Positions 38,601 to 50,306 of a stretch of DNA of 64,000 nucleotides are shown piece after piece. The translations under genes and the position numbers were made by a program. This DNA is from Typha latifolia. Its lineage: Eukaryota > Streptophyta > Magnoliopsida > Poales > Typhaceae. The notes beneath the pieces are model-generated. The model was not told the DNA's origin. It saw only the letters and a program-made list of their open reading frames with translations, and ran no database searches. Position 1 is the stretch's first letter. The number at the start of each line of letters is the position of its first letter. The stretch lies in the NCBI GenBank assembly GCA_019914945.1, contig CM034104.1:4776501-4840500 (forward strand), written 5' to 3'.

Positions 38601-40807
38601 AGCAGATGGTGAGAAAATAAAAAAGGATATGCTAAAGCATATCTAACTCAAAGTAAGTGGATCATCCACTCCCTTTAAGCAATATCCATAACAAATGGAT
38701 CTAACCTAAGAAACAGTCTTCCTCATCTAGTGCATCGCCACTTCGTTGCGATTACCACATCCTCTCCTTCCCTTTGCTTCCATTAACATCTCCACCCGTC
38801 CGCACACTAGAACCACTTCCTCCGGCCAGCTGCTGCTGTTAATCACCTCTAGGGGCCACTCAACAGCAGCGGATCACTTCTAGGATGGGAATTGATGGGT
38901 GCCATTGACACTCCCATACCATGTGGTATTGTGCCAACATAGTATGTGCCGACATGCACTCCCTATGCTGATTGACAAGGCAATCCAAGCGATAAAATGT
39001 CAATGATTTCATGAAATCTTTGTTGTCTACTTAGAAAATCTACACAAAAAAGCCAAACATACAAATACCTCTTTAGGTGAGACACTAATGCTTATCTTGG
39101 AAATATTGCGAAACCACTAACAATCTAGTTTGCTTGAAGTTTGCTACAAGTTAAACCATGTAGATTAAACCATATAGATCAAAAACCTGTTTGTTCACAA
39201 ATGTAATAATAAAAGCAATTATAGAGCTTGTTATAAATTTAAGTGTAAATAAAGACTTGTACATTTTGGTGTTACACAAGACATAGCAGATTGTGATGTG
39301 TTTTCTGAACCAGCATGGCACCAATACCAAGAAGCCACCAACATACCCCAAAGGGCAGCACTTAAAATCTTGTTACCCCATATCCCAATGAACTGGAATT
39401 GGCTATATGAGAAATTTTCACCCTTAGGATGAGATTAGTAATTTTTCATTATTTTTGTCTAGTGTGTTTAACAGATCCATCTAAGCATTACCATCTTGAT
39501 TGAACAAACTTACAAGCTACTCCCTAACTTTTGAACATTCTGAAGGATAAACTATTGTTGCCTTGTAAATGTCATATAAAAGCATTATTTATATCTAAGG
39601 GGTGCTTGATAAGATTAGGAACCAGTCAAGATGACAATAATATGATTTTGGACACATTAAGTAGAAAAGATTAGAGAGAGCAAATAAAGAATAAGATTCA
39701 AGAAGAAAGAGTGAACACAGAGAGATAGAAGGATAAAGAAGCCACACCTAGACAAAGAAGTTCTCCTCATTATTAAATCCATCAAACATACATGTTCTCA
39801 GCCCCCTCATAGCCTTTTATAGAACTCTATAGAACTAATCTAGAAAATGCAATCTGCAGAATAACATAACCTTAAATAAGTTTGGTACTTGAGTACGCCA
39901 ATGTGAAAACCTATTTTAGACTTCATCCACTTCATTAACTTATTTACATCGAAAATTTTAATTATCTACATATGATGCCGACTTTCTTTCAAAGACCTAA
40001 GGCAATTAAGCCAATCACTCTAGCCATCTCTTGAACACAAGTTCTTAACTTCTGCTGTCACAAAAAGTCTTACAAATACTTATTCTAACACCTTTTAGAT
40101 TGCAATTTTCTTCGACTATTTGATAAGAACTAGATTTCAATTTTTTGGGGATGTATTTTTTACATAAAATTAAATTTGTCTTAGATTGTCCTAAAATCTA
40201 AGAGATTTGATTGCTAGTTTGTTTTTCAATAAGTTTTGTTAGGATTTGATCATCTTTAAGTTAAAAGAGTCCTAGTTTAGTTATAGATTAGATTAGAAAA
40301 GATTTTAATAAATTTAGGTTGTGATTAGATGTAATTTCCTCATCTCTATATATAGAGGTGATGAGGAATTCCGAAAAAAAACATAGAAAATTGTGAAAAT
40401 TTGAAAATATTATTGGGATTCCAGGATTATCTCTCCCCCTATTCTTCATCTTTCCCTTCTCCTTCCTCCACCATTTTGTAGTGAATTTCAAGCTTTCTCT
40501 ATCCACCATAATTTAGATGGCTTTCTTTCTGTCCCACAAGCCAAGTGGATTAATCTTTTTTCTCGCACAACTAGTAGGTTTGATCTTCTTTTCCCTAATG
40601 ACTTAGTAAGTTATTTTCTATCTTTCTAACCATGTATTGAAAGCATAATCGGAGGCATAAATAGAGATGGCACTATCTTTTCTCCTTAGGCATGGATCTA
40701 CGTACTTCCTTATCTTTCCTCATATTTGCATGTTTTCTCATCCTCTAAGAATTTATTGTCATTTTAAGCATCAATTGAAATCACAACAATACATCTGTTT
40801 AATTGAA
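35601..40807. other. 5-kb gene-free AT-rich region
   Basis: No coding domain was recognised on either strand. A short palindromic TATA-containing stretch (CTCTATATATAGAGG, about 40344-40358) and the TATA-like CTATAAAAGGCTATGAGG on the minus strand near 39806-39823 suggest old LTR fragments, but neither has both boundaries. The remainder holds only short frames without support. Confidence 0.4.
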
Positions 40808-40815
40808 CATATTAG
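40808..40815. repeat. Left 8-bp target duplication of hAT element
   Basis: CATATTAG directly before the element; the right copy CATATTAA (43703-43710) differs at the last base. Eight-base duplications are typical of hAT transposons. Confidence 0.8.
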
Positions 40816-43702
40816 CAAGGTTCCCAGTTTTGGCCGATCCCGGCCGAAATGGGTCAGATTCAACTCAGGGAACAACCCCCTCACATTGATGCATAATCCT
40901 GTACACATTGATGATAATAATAGTGAACAAAGTGGAAAGAATGATGAGAGACAGATGAGGTGGGCAATGAAAGAGAGCAAAAATATACATAAAGAAGAGA
41001 AAGAGATGAAAAGAAGTAATGGTGATAATTTTCAAAGATCTCGATCAGTTCATATATAAAGAGAAAGAGAATATGGAGGCAGCAATTCTACCATTAGGAC
41101 TCCTGATGTTACAGCAGAGTCTAAAAATATTAGACCAATGAATACATTTCAGAAAAAAAAAGAGTTGTACATAGACTTTTATCAAGATAGCTCTCAAAAG
41201 AGTTAAAATACAAAGAAACACATTAGTAGGGCTATCTCTAAATTTTTATTTTACAATCATATTTCTTTCAATGTAGCTAATAGTTTTTATTATCACACTA
41301 CGGTGAATGTTATACAATCAATCGGTCTAGTGTTCCGTTTCTTAGTTCAAATAATATTGCTACTAAATATCTTGACTCAGAGATAGACGAGCTTCGTATT
41401 TATATCAAGACATTTAAATGGTATTGAGATGCATTTGATTATACACTAATGTGTGATGAGTGAAGTACACTAAATTAAAAAAATATAATTAATTTCTTAG
41501 TGTACTCAGGCATGGAAACAATATTTCTAAAGTTTGTGGATGCTACTATTTATTTAGAAAATGCAGATTATATTTGTTAATTGTTGAACAAGGTGGTACA
41601 AAAAATAAGTGAAAAAAGAGTAGTCTAAGTGGTTACTGATAATTGAGCTAATTATAAAGCTATTGGAAATTTACTTATGATAAAAAAAACCTCATTTATA
41701 TTAGACGTCATCTGCTGCATATTATATTAATCTAATGTTAGGATATTACAAAAGAGTCTGAAATTGACATAGTCATAGATGAACAAAGATTGACAATGTT
41801 TATATATAATCATGATTGGGTTCTTAATTTACTTAAACGGATGATTGGTGGTAGGGATATCATCATATTCGACGTCATTAGATTTACCACTCATTTTTTA
41901 GCCTTGAAGAGCATCATGCGTTACAAGAACGATATTATGCAAATGTTTACGTCATACGAGCAGTCTATAAAAATTAAGAATATGAAAACTTTAGGTAAAA
42001 CTTTGAAGAACATAGTTCTTGAAAATATATTTTTGGATTTATAATTGCCACTGAAATATTTAAGCCTCTTGTCAAAGTATTGCAATTTGTAGACAGTGAT
42101 GACAAATCTTAGATGAGTTTATTATATGAAGCAATAGATATAGCAAAAAAAATTAATCAAAAAAATATGACCCAAAATTATAGAAAGTGGTGGAAGATAA
42201 TTGATTCTAAATAGAACAGACAACTATATAAATATATACACGCCGCTGGTAGGCATACTTTTAAAATTTAATTTACTTTTATTTATGAATATTTAAAAAT
42301 TTAAATGCTTACAAATTTTAAATTTCTATAGGGTATTTTCTTAATTCAATATTTTAATTTTTTATAAATGTCAATAATGATAGTGAAGTCTTGTTCAGAG
42401 TTAGGAAGGTAATCAGCAGGTTTAAGCCCGATATACATTAACAAATCATTTGCGATAATAAAGTGAGTTATATTTAATTAAATAATTTTATTATTATTTG
42501 TTTTAAGTTTTAACTTTTAATATAATTAGTATGCAATAATATATTTCTAATTTCAGATAAAGAGATATAGATTGAGAGCCGAGCAATTCAGTACTGCTAA
42601 AGTTTATGCAACTATATCTCATAACACTTTAACTAAATGGTGGTCTATCTATAGATATGAGAAGGCACCAAATTTGACACCAATAACAAAAAAGATTTTA
42701 AGTCAAACTGTGTCTTCATCTTAGTGTGAAAAAATGGAACTACTTTTTCTTAATCCACACTAAAACACGCAATCGATTAACAATAAAAAGATTAGAGAAG
42801 TTAGTTTTTTATCATTATAATATAAAATTAAGAGAGAAATTTAAAAAGAAAGACAAAAAATGAATAACTAGTTGATTTAAATAATATTTTTGATCAAGAA
42901 GACCCCTTAACTCCATAGATCAGAGAAATAAAGGTCAAATTATTAAATGACAAAGATAAACTATGATAAGATAAGATATTGTTAGGAGACCACAACGAGA
43001 ACAGAGACTAGTACGAGCCATTCAACAATGAGAGATAATATACCTACCAGTATAAATCATAATCCTAGTGATACACCTGGTAGTGAGATCATCTCATCTA
43101 CATTTGTTGAAGAAAGTTAAAGAGGCATAAAGATTGAAGACAAAAAAACTGAGAATGTATACACCTATCAGTAATGTCGTCATAAGAATGTTGCTTCTTG
43201 TGATTATGGTGCATCGAGTATTTATTTTTTGAAGCCATTACAAGATCCATATGCTAGTTATTATCCTCAGTATTCTCAATATTCTTAGACACAATATCTA
43301 TATGTTGGTTATTATCCTTCTCAGGCACAAGTTACACAAGATCCATACAATATAATGAGGATGAAGACCGTAGGCATTAGGTCCATGCATCATTATTTAC
43401 AAACTTATGATGATCATGAGGATGAAGACCGTATAAATTTACGAGCCAACTCGGTATTTATTAAAGTTTTGAATTTTGAGTAATTTATTACAAATTTTAA
43501 GTTTTAAGGCTTCATATGTGAGTAATTTTTATTTTTTTATTTTCCTATCATTTTTTCTAAATTTTTAAAAGAATTTCTATATTTTTAAATAATATTTAGA
43601 ATTTTACATAATTAAAAAATAGTCCAATCTGATACTAATGACAAATACATATCATTTTTCGGACGACCGATACCGATTTAGAATCTGATACTGGAAACCT
43701 TG
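40816..43702 (+). mobile_element. Dead hAT-superfamily DNA transposon
   Basis: The ends are inverted repeats, CAAGGTTCCCAGTTTTGGCC on the left and, reading inward from the right, CAAGGTTTCCAGTATCAGAT, flanked by an 8-bp target duplication. Inside lies a broken plus-strand transposase. Length (2.9 kb) fits an autonomous-size hAT element, but the coding part is full of stops. Confidence 0.88.
40880..43490 (+). pseudogene. hAT transposase remnant (DUF659/dimerisation type)
   Basis: Recognisable blocks in order are: an acidic/lysine-rich N-terminal part ending at a stop at 41057; a VVTDN.ANYKAIGNLL-like block (about 41630-41680), typical of the DUF659 region with its second Asp; RFTTHFLALKSIMRYKNDI (about 41878-41935); and the C-terminal dimerisation region TKWWSIYRYEKAPNLTPITK and ILSQTVSSS (about 42635-42725), followed by a stop where CERNWS is expected. 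A tyrosine-rich tail follows (DPYASYYPQYSQYS, about 43228-43270). More than ten stops exclude function. Confidence 0.75.
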
Positions 43703-43710
43703 CATATTAA

Positions 43711-45058
43711 TATATTACACTAAACTCCGACCCTAAGTGAAACTTTATATAGGCATAAAATTTACTCTGACTCATTCATTTCTCCTTACAGTGGTAATTG
43801 CTCTACTATTCATATGAACAAAAATGCATCAATTTGCACACTATTCCATCCTTTCTTTTCTAGCGTGACCATATTCCTTTCACAAAAATCCTATCATAAG
43901 CATCTCTCCAATTTAATAAAAGCCAAGAACAAATAACTCCTTGGAAAATCTTACTCTAAATGTCCGGGCAAGAAAATACGGTTGACTTAATGTGCATAAC
44001 TTCAGCTACACGAACTTCATATTGGTTGGTGGCAAATGGATCGACTCAAAGCATTGATGATATTTCCTTCTACTAGTATCAAGCTTTCTAATAAATTATT
44101 ACAGGATGCACAAATAATAATTCTAGCATAAATAAATAATAATTCTAATAGTGTGAAAGGAACAGCTGAGGTTATATTAATCACATCCAAAGAGATTTTG
44201 TAGAATTCACAACATTTATTCCCACCAATAATTATGATTTAATATCAATTCTTAATTTCTTTGAAAACTTCACTTTCTTCATTTAGTGTTGTAAGGGTTC
44301 TCTTTAACTATAAAATAAGTCTAGGTTATGTGTAGTCATGACTGCATAACTCAAGATCACATGTGTACAACTCAGTAACACACATAGACACAGGTTAGAA
44401 AATGGGAAATAGTGTGTTCTACTCCTAGCATCAGGTATCCATTATCCAAACCAAAGCACCAATTAGTATGAAAAAAGATGGAATGAAGAAAAATCAATTT
44501 CTTAAATAAACTAATGATCAGTACTTCTCTATCCCTATTCAAAATAACCTAGCCACTCTAAATGATATATAACCACCATAAATCCCATGAAAATTGAGAA
44601 GAACAATTTTAAGCATATTATATCATGAAAAATTATTAGATTTCTTAAGAATAAAACAAAAAAACAAAAACGAATAGAAGGCAGCGGAACCCTAAAGATG
44701 AAAACTTTGTCGGTATGTTAAGATATTACACATGAAGGTCCGAAATTAACACAACAATCTCATTTTGAAAAGAGAAATAAATAAAACAGATATCTGATGC
44801 TCTAAATAAATATTAGAGAAATTGGTGAATAAGAATAATCAAGTCGTTTCGAGTACACCTATCTTCCTAAAGTTCTATTTTGTAAGAGTGTAAAAGGAAA
44901 GCAATTAATCCTAGTAGATATCATCAGAGAGTAAAAGCTAGTTTTTCTAAAGTCCACACCTTTTAAGCAATAAGTTCATTCAAACTAGCAAGAATTGTAA
45001 ACTAAAAGCAAAAGATATCAGCACCTAAATTACAAGATTTTGAAATAAGAACCTCTAA
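43711..45058. other. Intergenic region and likely 3' UTR of the GeBP-like gene
   Basis: AT-rich with no domain. The part next to 45059 is the probable 3' UTR of the minus-strand gene. Confidence 0.45.
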
Positions 45059-46312
45059 TCAAGTCCCTAAGGACTTGAGCTCCCCTAAAGTAGATTTGAT
45101 CTGGTCTTCCAGCAGCTCTATCCGCTTCAAGTAGACCTCCAACTCCAGAATTTGCTGCTTTTTCCACTTCTCATTGACGGTTGCTACTGAGGCGTTCATT
45201 GAATTGCTATCAAGATTCAATGGTAGAGGAGACATCGTCAATGCCCCACCAAGAAGCCCGGTACCAAGAGGCCCTCCAATTGCTGAGTTGATTAGCTCCT
45301 TAAACAGCGGTGAGAGGCAATTCTTTACCGTCTCCTCAACGATTCCAGAGTTCATGGCAGACGGAAGTGAAGTTGCACGAGTTGTTGCTGGGATAGAATT
45401 CTCCACTGTTATGGTCACAGGCACAGCTGTTCCTCCTCCTCCTGCAGGTGCTGCCGTCTCTATTGCCACCGCTGCCACCGACTCTTCTACCGCCCTCCTC
45501 CTAATACGCCGCCTTGACCTCGACACCCGACCATCTCCATCATTCCCAACCGTAACATCAGGGGCATCAGCACTGTTCGGGGTGTTGAAATCGTCATCGT
45601 CGCTTTCACGAGCCCTCTTGATACTAGGGCTCCAGATATTGCGCGCAATCTCGAAAATTGCCTGTTCATGGGGGCTCCTAAAGGCAAAGTCTTTCCCTGC
45701 AGTGCGAATCCGATTCACGCAGTTCCGGTACTTCTTCTTGAGACGACGAAGCTTCTCGATGAGCTGGTTCTTGCTGAACTCGAGCTGTAGCTGCTTCTTC
45801 ATGTCCTCGTAGAACGGGCCGGTGTCGTACTGGTGGGAAGCGAAGGCGGTGCCTCGCCTCGTCGTGAACTCCAAGAAGCCTCGAAGAATGATGAGCTCGT
45901 CCTCGTCGGTCCATAGCCGTTGGAAGAGACGGCGGGACTCATCGTACGCCGCGGCCGCTGCGGCGGCGGAGGTAGGAGCGACCGAGGCGATGGGGACGGG
46001 GACCACGGTGATCGCGCCGTTTTGAGGGGGATCGGAGGGAGGTTCAGGGCTAGGGTTCGGGGCTGTGCTAGGGTTAGGGTCAGGAGTAGCATTAGGGTTT
46101 AGGGTTGGATCGGAGGAAGACGAGGTTGGAGGAGCGATAGAATCGCTGGAATTCTCCTCAGCCTTTGGAGCCGGCGGAGGTGGCGCCGCCGCAGGAAGGT
46201 CGCCGGTGGTCTCGTCGTCATCCTCATCTTCCTCGTCCTCGGTGTCGTCGCCGTCGGTGTCGTCGTCGTCGTCCTCGAAGACGGCACGCTCCTCTTCTTC
46301 GGCGGTAGGCAT
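45059..46312 (-). CDS. GeBP/STOREKEEPER-like DUF573 transcriptional regulator
   Basis: A single exon encodes 417 residues. The N-terminal third is acidic (residues 5-36, mostly D and E) and then proline/asparagine/serine-rich. The DUF573 DNA-binding domain covers about residues 129-227: RLFQRLWTDEDELIILRGFL, then FYEDMKKQLQLEFSKNQLIE, KLRRLKKKYRN and FRSPHEQAIFEIARNIW. A basic cluster RSRRRIRRR (265-273) is a likely nuclear signal. The C-terminal helix (about 383-414, KWKKQQILELEVYLKRIELL onward) has leucine-zipper spacing, as in the GeBP family. Known members act in the nucleus, binding promoters such as that of GLABROUS1 in Arabidopsis or patatin in potato, and link to cytokinin and trichome traits. 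The target here is unknown. The N-terminal linker is encoded by telomere-like AACCCTA repeats. Long open frames on the opposite strand are shadows. Confidence 0.92.
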   Translation of the reverse strand: MPTAEEEERAVFEDDDDDTDGDDTEDEEDEDDDETTGDLPAAAPPPPAPKAEENSSDSIAPPTSSSSDPTLNPNATPDPNPSTAPNPSPEPPSDPPQNGAITVVPVPIASVAPTSAAAAAAAYDESRRLFQRLWTDEDELIILRGFLEFTTRRGTAFASHQYDTGPFYEDMKKQLQLEFSKNQLIEKLRRLKKKYRNCVNRIRTAGKDFAFRSPHEQAIFEIARNIWSPSIKRARESDDDDFNTPNSADAPDVTVGNDGDGRVSRSRRRIRRRAVEESVAAVAIETAAPAGGGGTAVPVTITVENSIPATTRATSLPSAMNSGIVEETVKNCLSPLFKELINSAIGGPLGTGLLGGALTMSPLPLNLDSNSMNASVATVNEKWKKQQILELEVYLKRIELLEDQIKSTLGELKSLGT

Positions 46313-46375
46313 CTCCCCTGTACTCTTGAACAGGATTTGGGGAAGAATTGGGTTTAGATCTTGGGTTGGATTAAA

Positions 46376-46391
46376 TTAGGGTTAGGGTTAG
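46376..46391 (-). promoter_or_regulatory. Telo-box-like repeats in the leader of the GeBP-like gene
   Basis: On the gene's strand the sequence reads TAACCCTAACCCTAA, about 65-80 bases upstream of the ATG. Telo-boxes (AAACCCTAA type) near the transcription start are common in plant genes for translation and growth and are bound by TRB proteins. Function here is inferred. Confidence 0.6.
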
Positions 46392-48343
46392 ATCATGGCT
46401 ATTGGACAGGACTCGGTCGGAGTGATGTTTTTCAATTTCAGCTGCTCGATGGGGAATAGACGATTGTGATGTCAACATGAATATCGAAGAAAGATATGCA
46501 TATACGCCCTCCCAAAGCGATTAATTTCATATCACCTCTCTGAAAAATATTAAATTGGGTCTTTTAGCGCGCACACTCTTCAAAAACAAACCTCATATTT
46601 CGTATTTGCTTGTATACATGATATTTATGCATATACCCTTTAAAATACACGACTTTACAAAAATACCTTTTAAATCTCTTATATTTTGTATTGATATCCT
46701 TTGGAGTTAACTAACTTTAAATTTTAAATTTGACAATTTAGACAAAAAAACATAAAACTATCCCTATTCTAGGTTTTATAATTTTTTCTTAATTAATGTT
46801 ATCTTTAATTTTTTATCAAATTATTGAAGTAATCAAATGGGTATCTATGTAAATAATATATGTTTTAAGCTTGATTTAGGTTTAAAACAAGCTTAAAATA
46901 AGGCCTAATTTAAAAATATAAACTAATAGAGATATTCATATAATTAGAAAAGATATGATAAGATCAAAATTTAGAAATAAACTCTATAAGATCATAGTAC
47001 ATAACAATCCATTTAAGTAAATTTTAGATTATAACATAATGTTATAATTATATATATAAATTATTATTATTGTTATTATTATTATTATTATTTTGAGCCT
47101 TATTGAGCCTATTTGGTGGAGCCAACTCGTGATCAAGCTTGGCTTGAAATTATTTTCAAGTTGAGATTGATTGAGCCTTATCAAGTCGAGCTTAAGTCGA
47201 CTTTGTTATTTTGACAGCTTTAGAAATCGAGCTTAAGTCTAGTATAATTATGTCATTCAAAGTCGGCATAAATAATTAAAATATTGAGAAATGCATTGAT
47301 TATATTATCATCAGATATACATATATATCAAGTGGTCGTCATTCATCATACAATACATTTAAAATTGTTATAGTTGTCATGCACAATATATTATTATATA
47401 TATTTGAGGAAGTTATGGTATAATTGTATCACACGAGATATATGTATTATTGATAATATATTTGCATACTCATATTATATATATGAGCTTATTTCTAATT
47501 TATATTATTATATACATGATTTACTCTCTATTTGACATTACTAATTTGGGATAAAGTTTATACCGAAGCCTTAGCTCATGACTATTCATTTATGTAGGAA
47601 TTGATGAGTTAGAAGTGAGATAGAACATATAGGAGAATTTATGTAGGAATTGATGAGTTGTATTAGTACTATATATTTGTATCCCACACAATATTAGAAT
47701 TTATATAATATGAGATATTGCACATGTTGGATTGTATTTTTATTTGTGTGTTAGTCATAAATTTGATGATTTGTTGTGACTTGTGTGCTATATTGTGCAG
47801 TGGTCTAATATAATTATTGTTGATTTGGATAATTATATGCTAATATATTTATTTAGATCATAATTTATCTTTGTGTTGAATTAGCTTAAGTACAAATTTG
47901 GTTGTCTAACAAGTATAGATTTATTGACCTAAAAATATTTTGGAAATCTAACAAACCTTTATAGAGGGCAACCTAATTTTATATGGGGCATTAAATGATT
48001 ACGTAGGAACCCACACAAATAAAGTAACACCGCAAGTAAATTCTACCAAAATTCTCTAAGCCTAAACTTATATATATAAGACACTCAACTTTATACAGTA
48101 AAATCTAATATTAAATCCAGATATAAAACTATACCTAAAAAATAAAAACATATGAGCAGTCTTTTGGACAGACTTTCTTTTACAATTTTATTTCATTTTC
48201 TTTTCTTTTCTTTTCTTCCTTCTTTTTCTTTTATTTCCTTTTTTACATGGCCTATTGCTCACCTTAAAAGACCAAAAATCTAACATAATCTAAAACCAAA
48301 TGACCAAAACTCATTTCCTGACTTTTTGAAGATCAGGCAATGG
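46392..48343. other. AT-rich intergenic region
   Basis: Promoter side of the GeBP-like gene followed by very AT-rich DNA. Around 47090-47240 there are repeated short words (GAGCTTAAGTC, GAGCCTTAT) that suggest a decayed repeat. No gene was recognised. Confidence 0.45.
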
Positions 48344-49828
48344 CTAAGTAAATCTTGCAATTATCTCCTTTACCATCAGCCTATACGCTTCATGAGTTAG
48401 ATGAATTCCACCTCAGCTTATATATCTTGACGGATTAGTGCACAATAGAGTTCCTGATAAGCCGCAAAGCTTGTTATTATTGAAGTTATATTGACTGCAA
48501 GCACTATAGCATGCTTTGGTCAAGGTATCATTATCAAACCCTGAAAAGGAAGTATAAATTTGCTTATGCTAGTTATATAAGTACTTGTACAACCATGACA
48601 TATATCTATCATTTAAATAAGTTTCATGAACATACCTAGATACATGAAAGAGCTGAAGTAGTCTGCATACAGAATGGCAGCATGAGGATATGAAATACAT
48701 AGAGTTTGTATGACCTATACTATCTTTGTATTATGAAAGAGGGACAAAACATTTAAGCCTGCAATGCAGTTATTCTTATCATAAACAGATGGATCCGAGG
48801 AGTAGGTCGCCAATGTTAGATAGCTAGGCATGCATCCAATGAGGAAATTTCCAAGAATGATGAGTTTAGTAGCACCCATGTCAAGTAATTCCTATGATCA
48901 TACAAATCAAAAGTGTTGCTGATTAGAAAAATTTACTTTTTAGAATGTATAGATAAGAATAATCTAAAATGAAACAAAGAGATATTACCCTTGCAACATT
49001 TGTTATCTTCTCCACAATAAGTGAGATTATTTTTTACACATCTTGAATAGTTTGTTATGTGAAGAACGCGTAATTGTAGTCACTACCGTCTATCTCTTCG
49101 ACGAAGAAAGAGTGCATGCTTGATATTTTCGGCACAATAATAGTAATATTTGAAGTAGATCATAAGCATATATGTCATTCATTATGCAGTATCTAAGTAA
49201 AGAAGGCACAAAGTTAATTAGATTTTGCAGCTAGCTAACTAGCCTTTGTCTGATGAGCATACGGTCTTGAGATGGTGCTTGAACCATCCAAGTTGAACAC
49301 CCAAGGAATTGTCAGTGAAAGGTGGCAATGTGCTCCCCTGTGTGAAGAAGGATTGGTCAAGTGCAATAGCTCTAGCAACAGCAAAGTTGACACCATTGTT
49401 GAAATTGACATTCCTATCCAAGTAAGGATTGAGAAAAGAAAGCCCAAGCTCCTTAGCTATAAAAAAATAATAGGTTAAAAGCTTTCAATGTTCGTGTTAA
49501 AAGATATGAATTTAGTAAACCATAATATCATACCAATAAAGTTGATCATAAGAAGGCCATCGGAGCAGCGGCCAGTTGGGTACTCAAAAGTAGTCTCACC
49601 GTAGGAAAGCTGAGAGATTCCTTTAAAGGAACCATTAGCAACTCCCTCCCTCGAAAGATTTCCAGTATTTGCAATGGAATCTATGAAACTGTAGATCGTG
49701 TTGACGCAACTATAACCATCACCAGCTTCCAGAAATCTCTAGTGAGGCCACGGAAAGTGGCACAGAGAAGTAGACTAGAAGAGGAGGAAGACGAGGAGAG
49801 CAAGAAGAAAAGCCTTGGAGGACACCAT
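48344..49828 (-). pseudogene. GDSL esterase/lipase pseudogene, five exons
   Basis: The exon layout of plant GDSL lipases is still visible: exon 1 49534-49828, exon 2 about 49237-49456, exon 3 about 48988-49143, exon 4 about 48640-48891 and exon 5 48344-48540. The text includes NTGNLSREGVANGSFKGIS with SYGETTFEYPTGRCSDG, then FLNPYLDRNVNFNNGVNFAV, and HLTHEAYRLMVKEIIARFT at the end. It is dead: stops follow the signal-peptide-like start (MVSSKAFLLALLVFLLF), occur in exon 1 and exon 3 (FFT-stop-QTIQDV-stop), and a TGG-to-TGA change lies at 48413-48415 in exon 5. The nucleophile block GDS reads IDS, the GGND block reads DGSD, and the Asp of D-GIH reads G. Exon 2 has GC where the donor GT should be. 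Confidence 0.9.
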
Positions 49829-50306
49829 GCTCTCAGTGAGATAGAATGGAAGGAGATGGATTTTTTTTTCTTTTTTTGCTAATTAGGTTGCCTTGCTTAT
49901 ATAATGGCGAATTAATTGATATCCTAGTATGATTTCGGATCGAGTCATTAGTATCCTACTCGTTATCTATGCAATATTATAGTTTATTTTTTAGAAGGTT
50001 TCATGCATTACTACGTTACTGTGTTCACTATAGCAGTGTTATAAATTAATCTAGAGAGCAAATCATTCTCAAAATCACTATAAATGATAAGCCCATATAC
50101 TACTTAGTTACATTTTACAGAATTGGCATTAAATTTGCTTACAATATTACATGTAATTTGCAAAAGAGAAAAAAGAAATGTGTATCTAGTTGCATTTTGT
50201 ATTTGAGATATCATGTTTAGTTTTAGTTTTTCTTTGTATATCAGTGTTAGCCTCATAGTGGAAAATTTGTCTGTTCTATTCTTTCCCTATAAGCCACCAA
50301 GTAATT
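49829..50306. other. Former promoter side of the GDSL pseudogene, no gene
   Basis: AT-rich DNA with a long T-rich run at 49860-49878. No coding signal. Confidence 0.4.

Noticed and set aside
45174..45812. 212-codon plus-strand open frame opposite the GeBP-like gene
   Set aside because: It is a shadow of the GC-rich DUF573 coding strand, with no family signature. The minus-strand protein has a complete domain.
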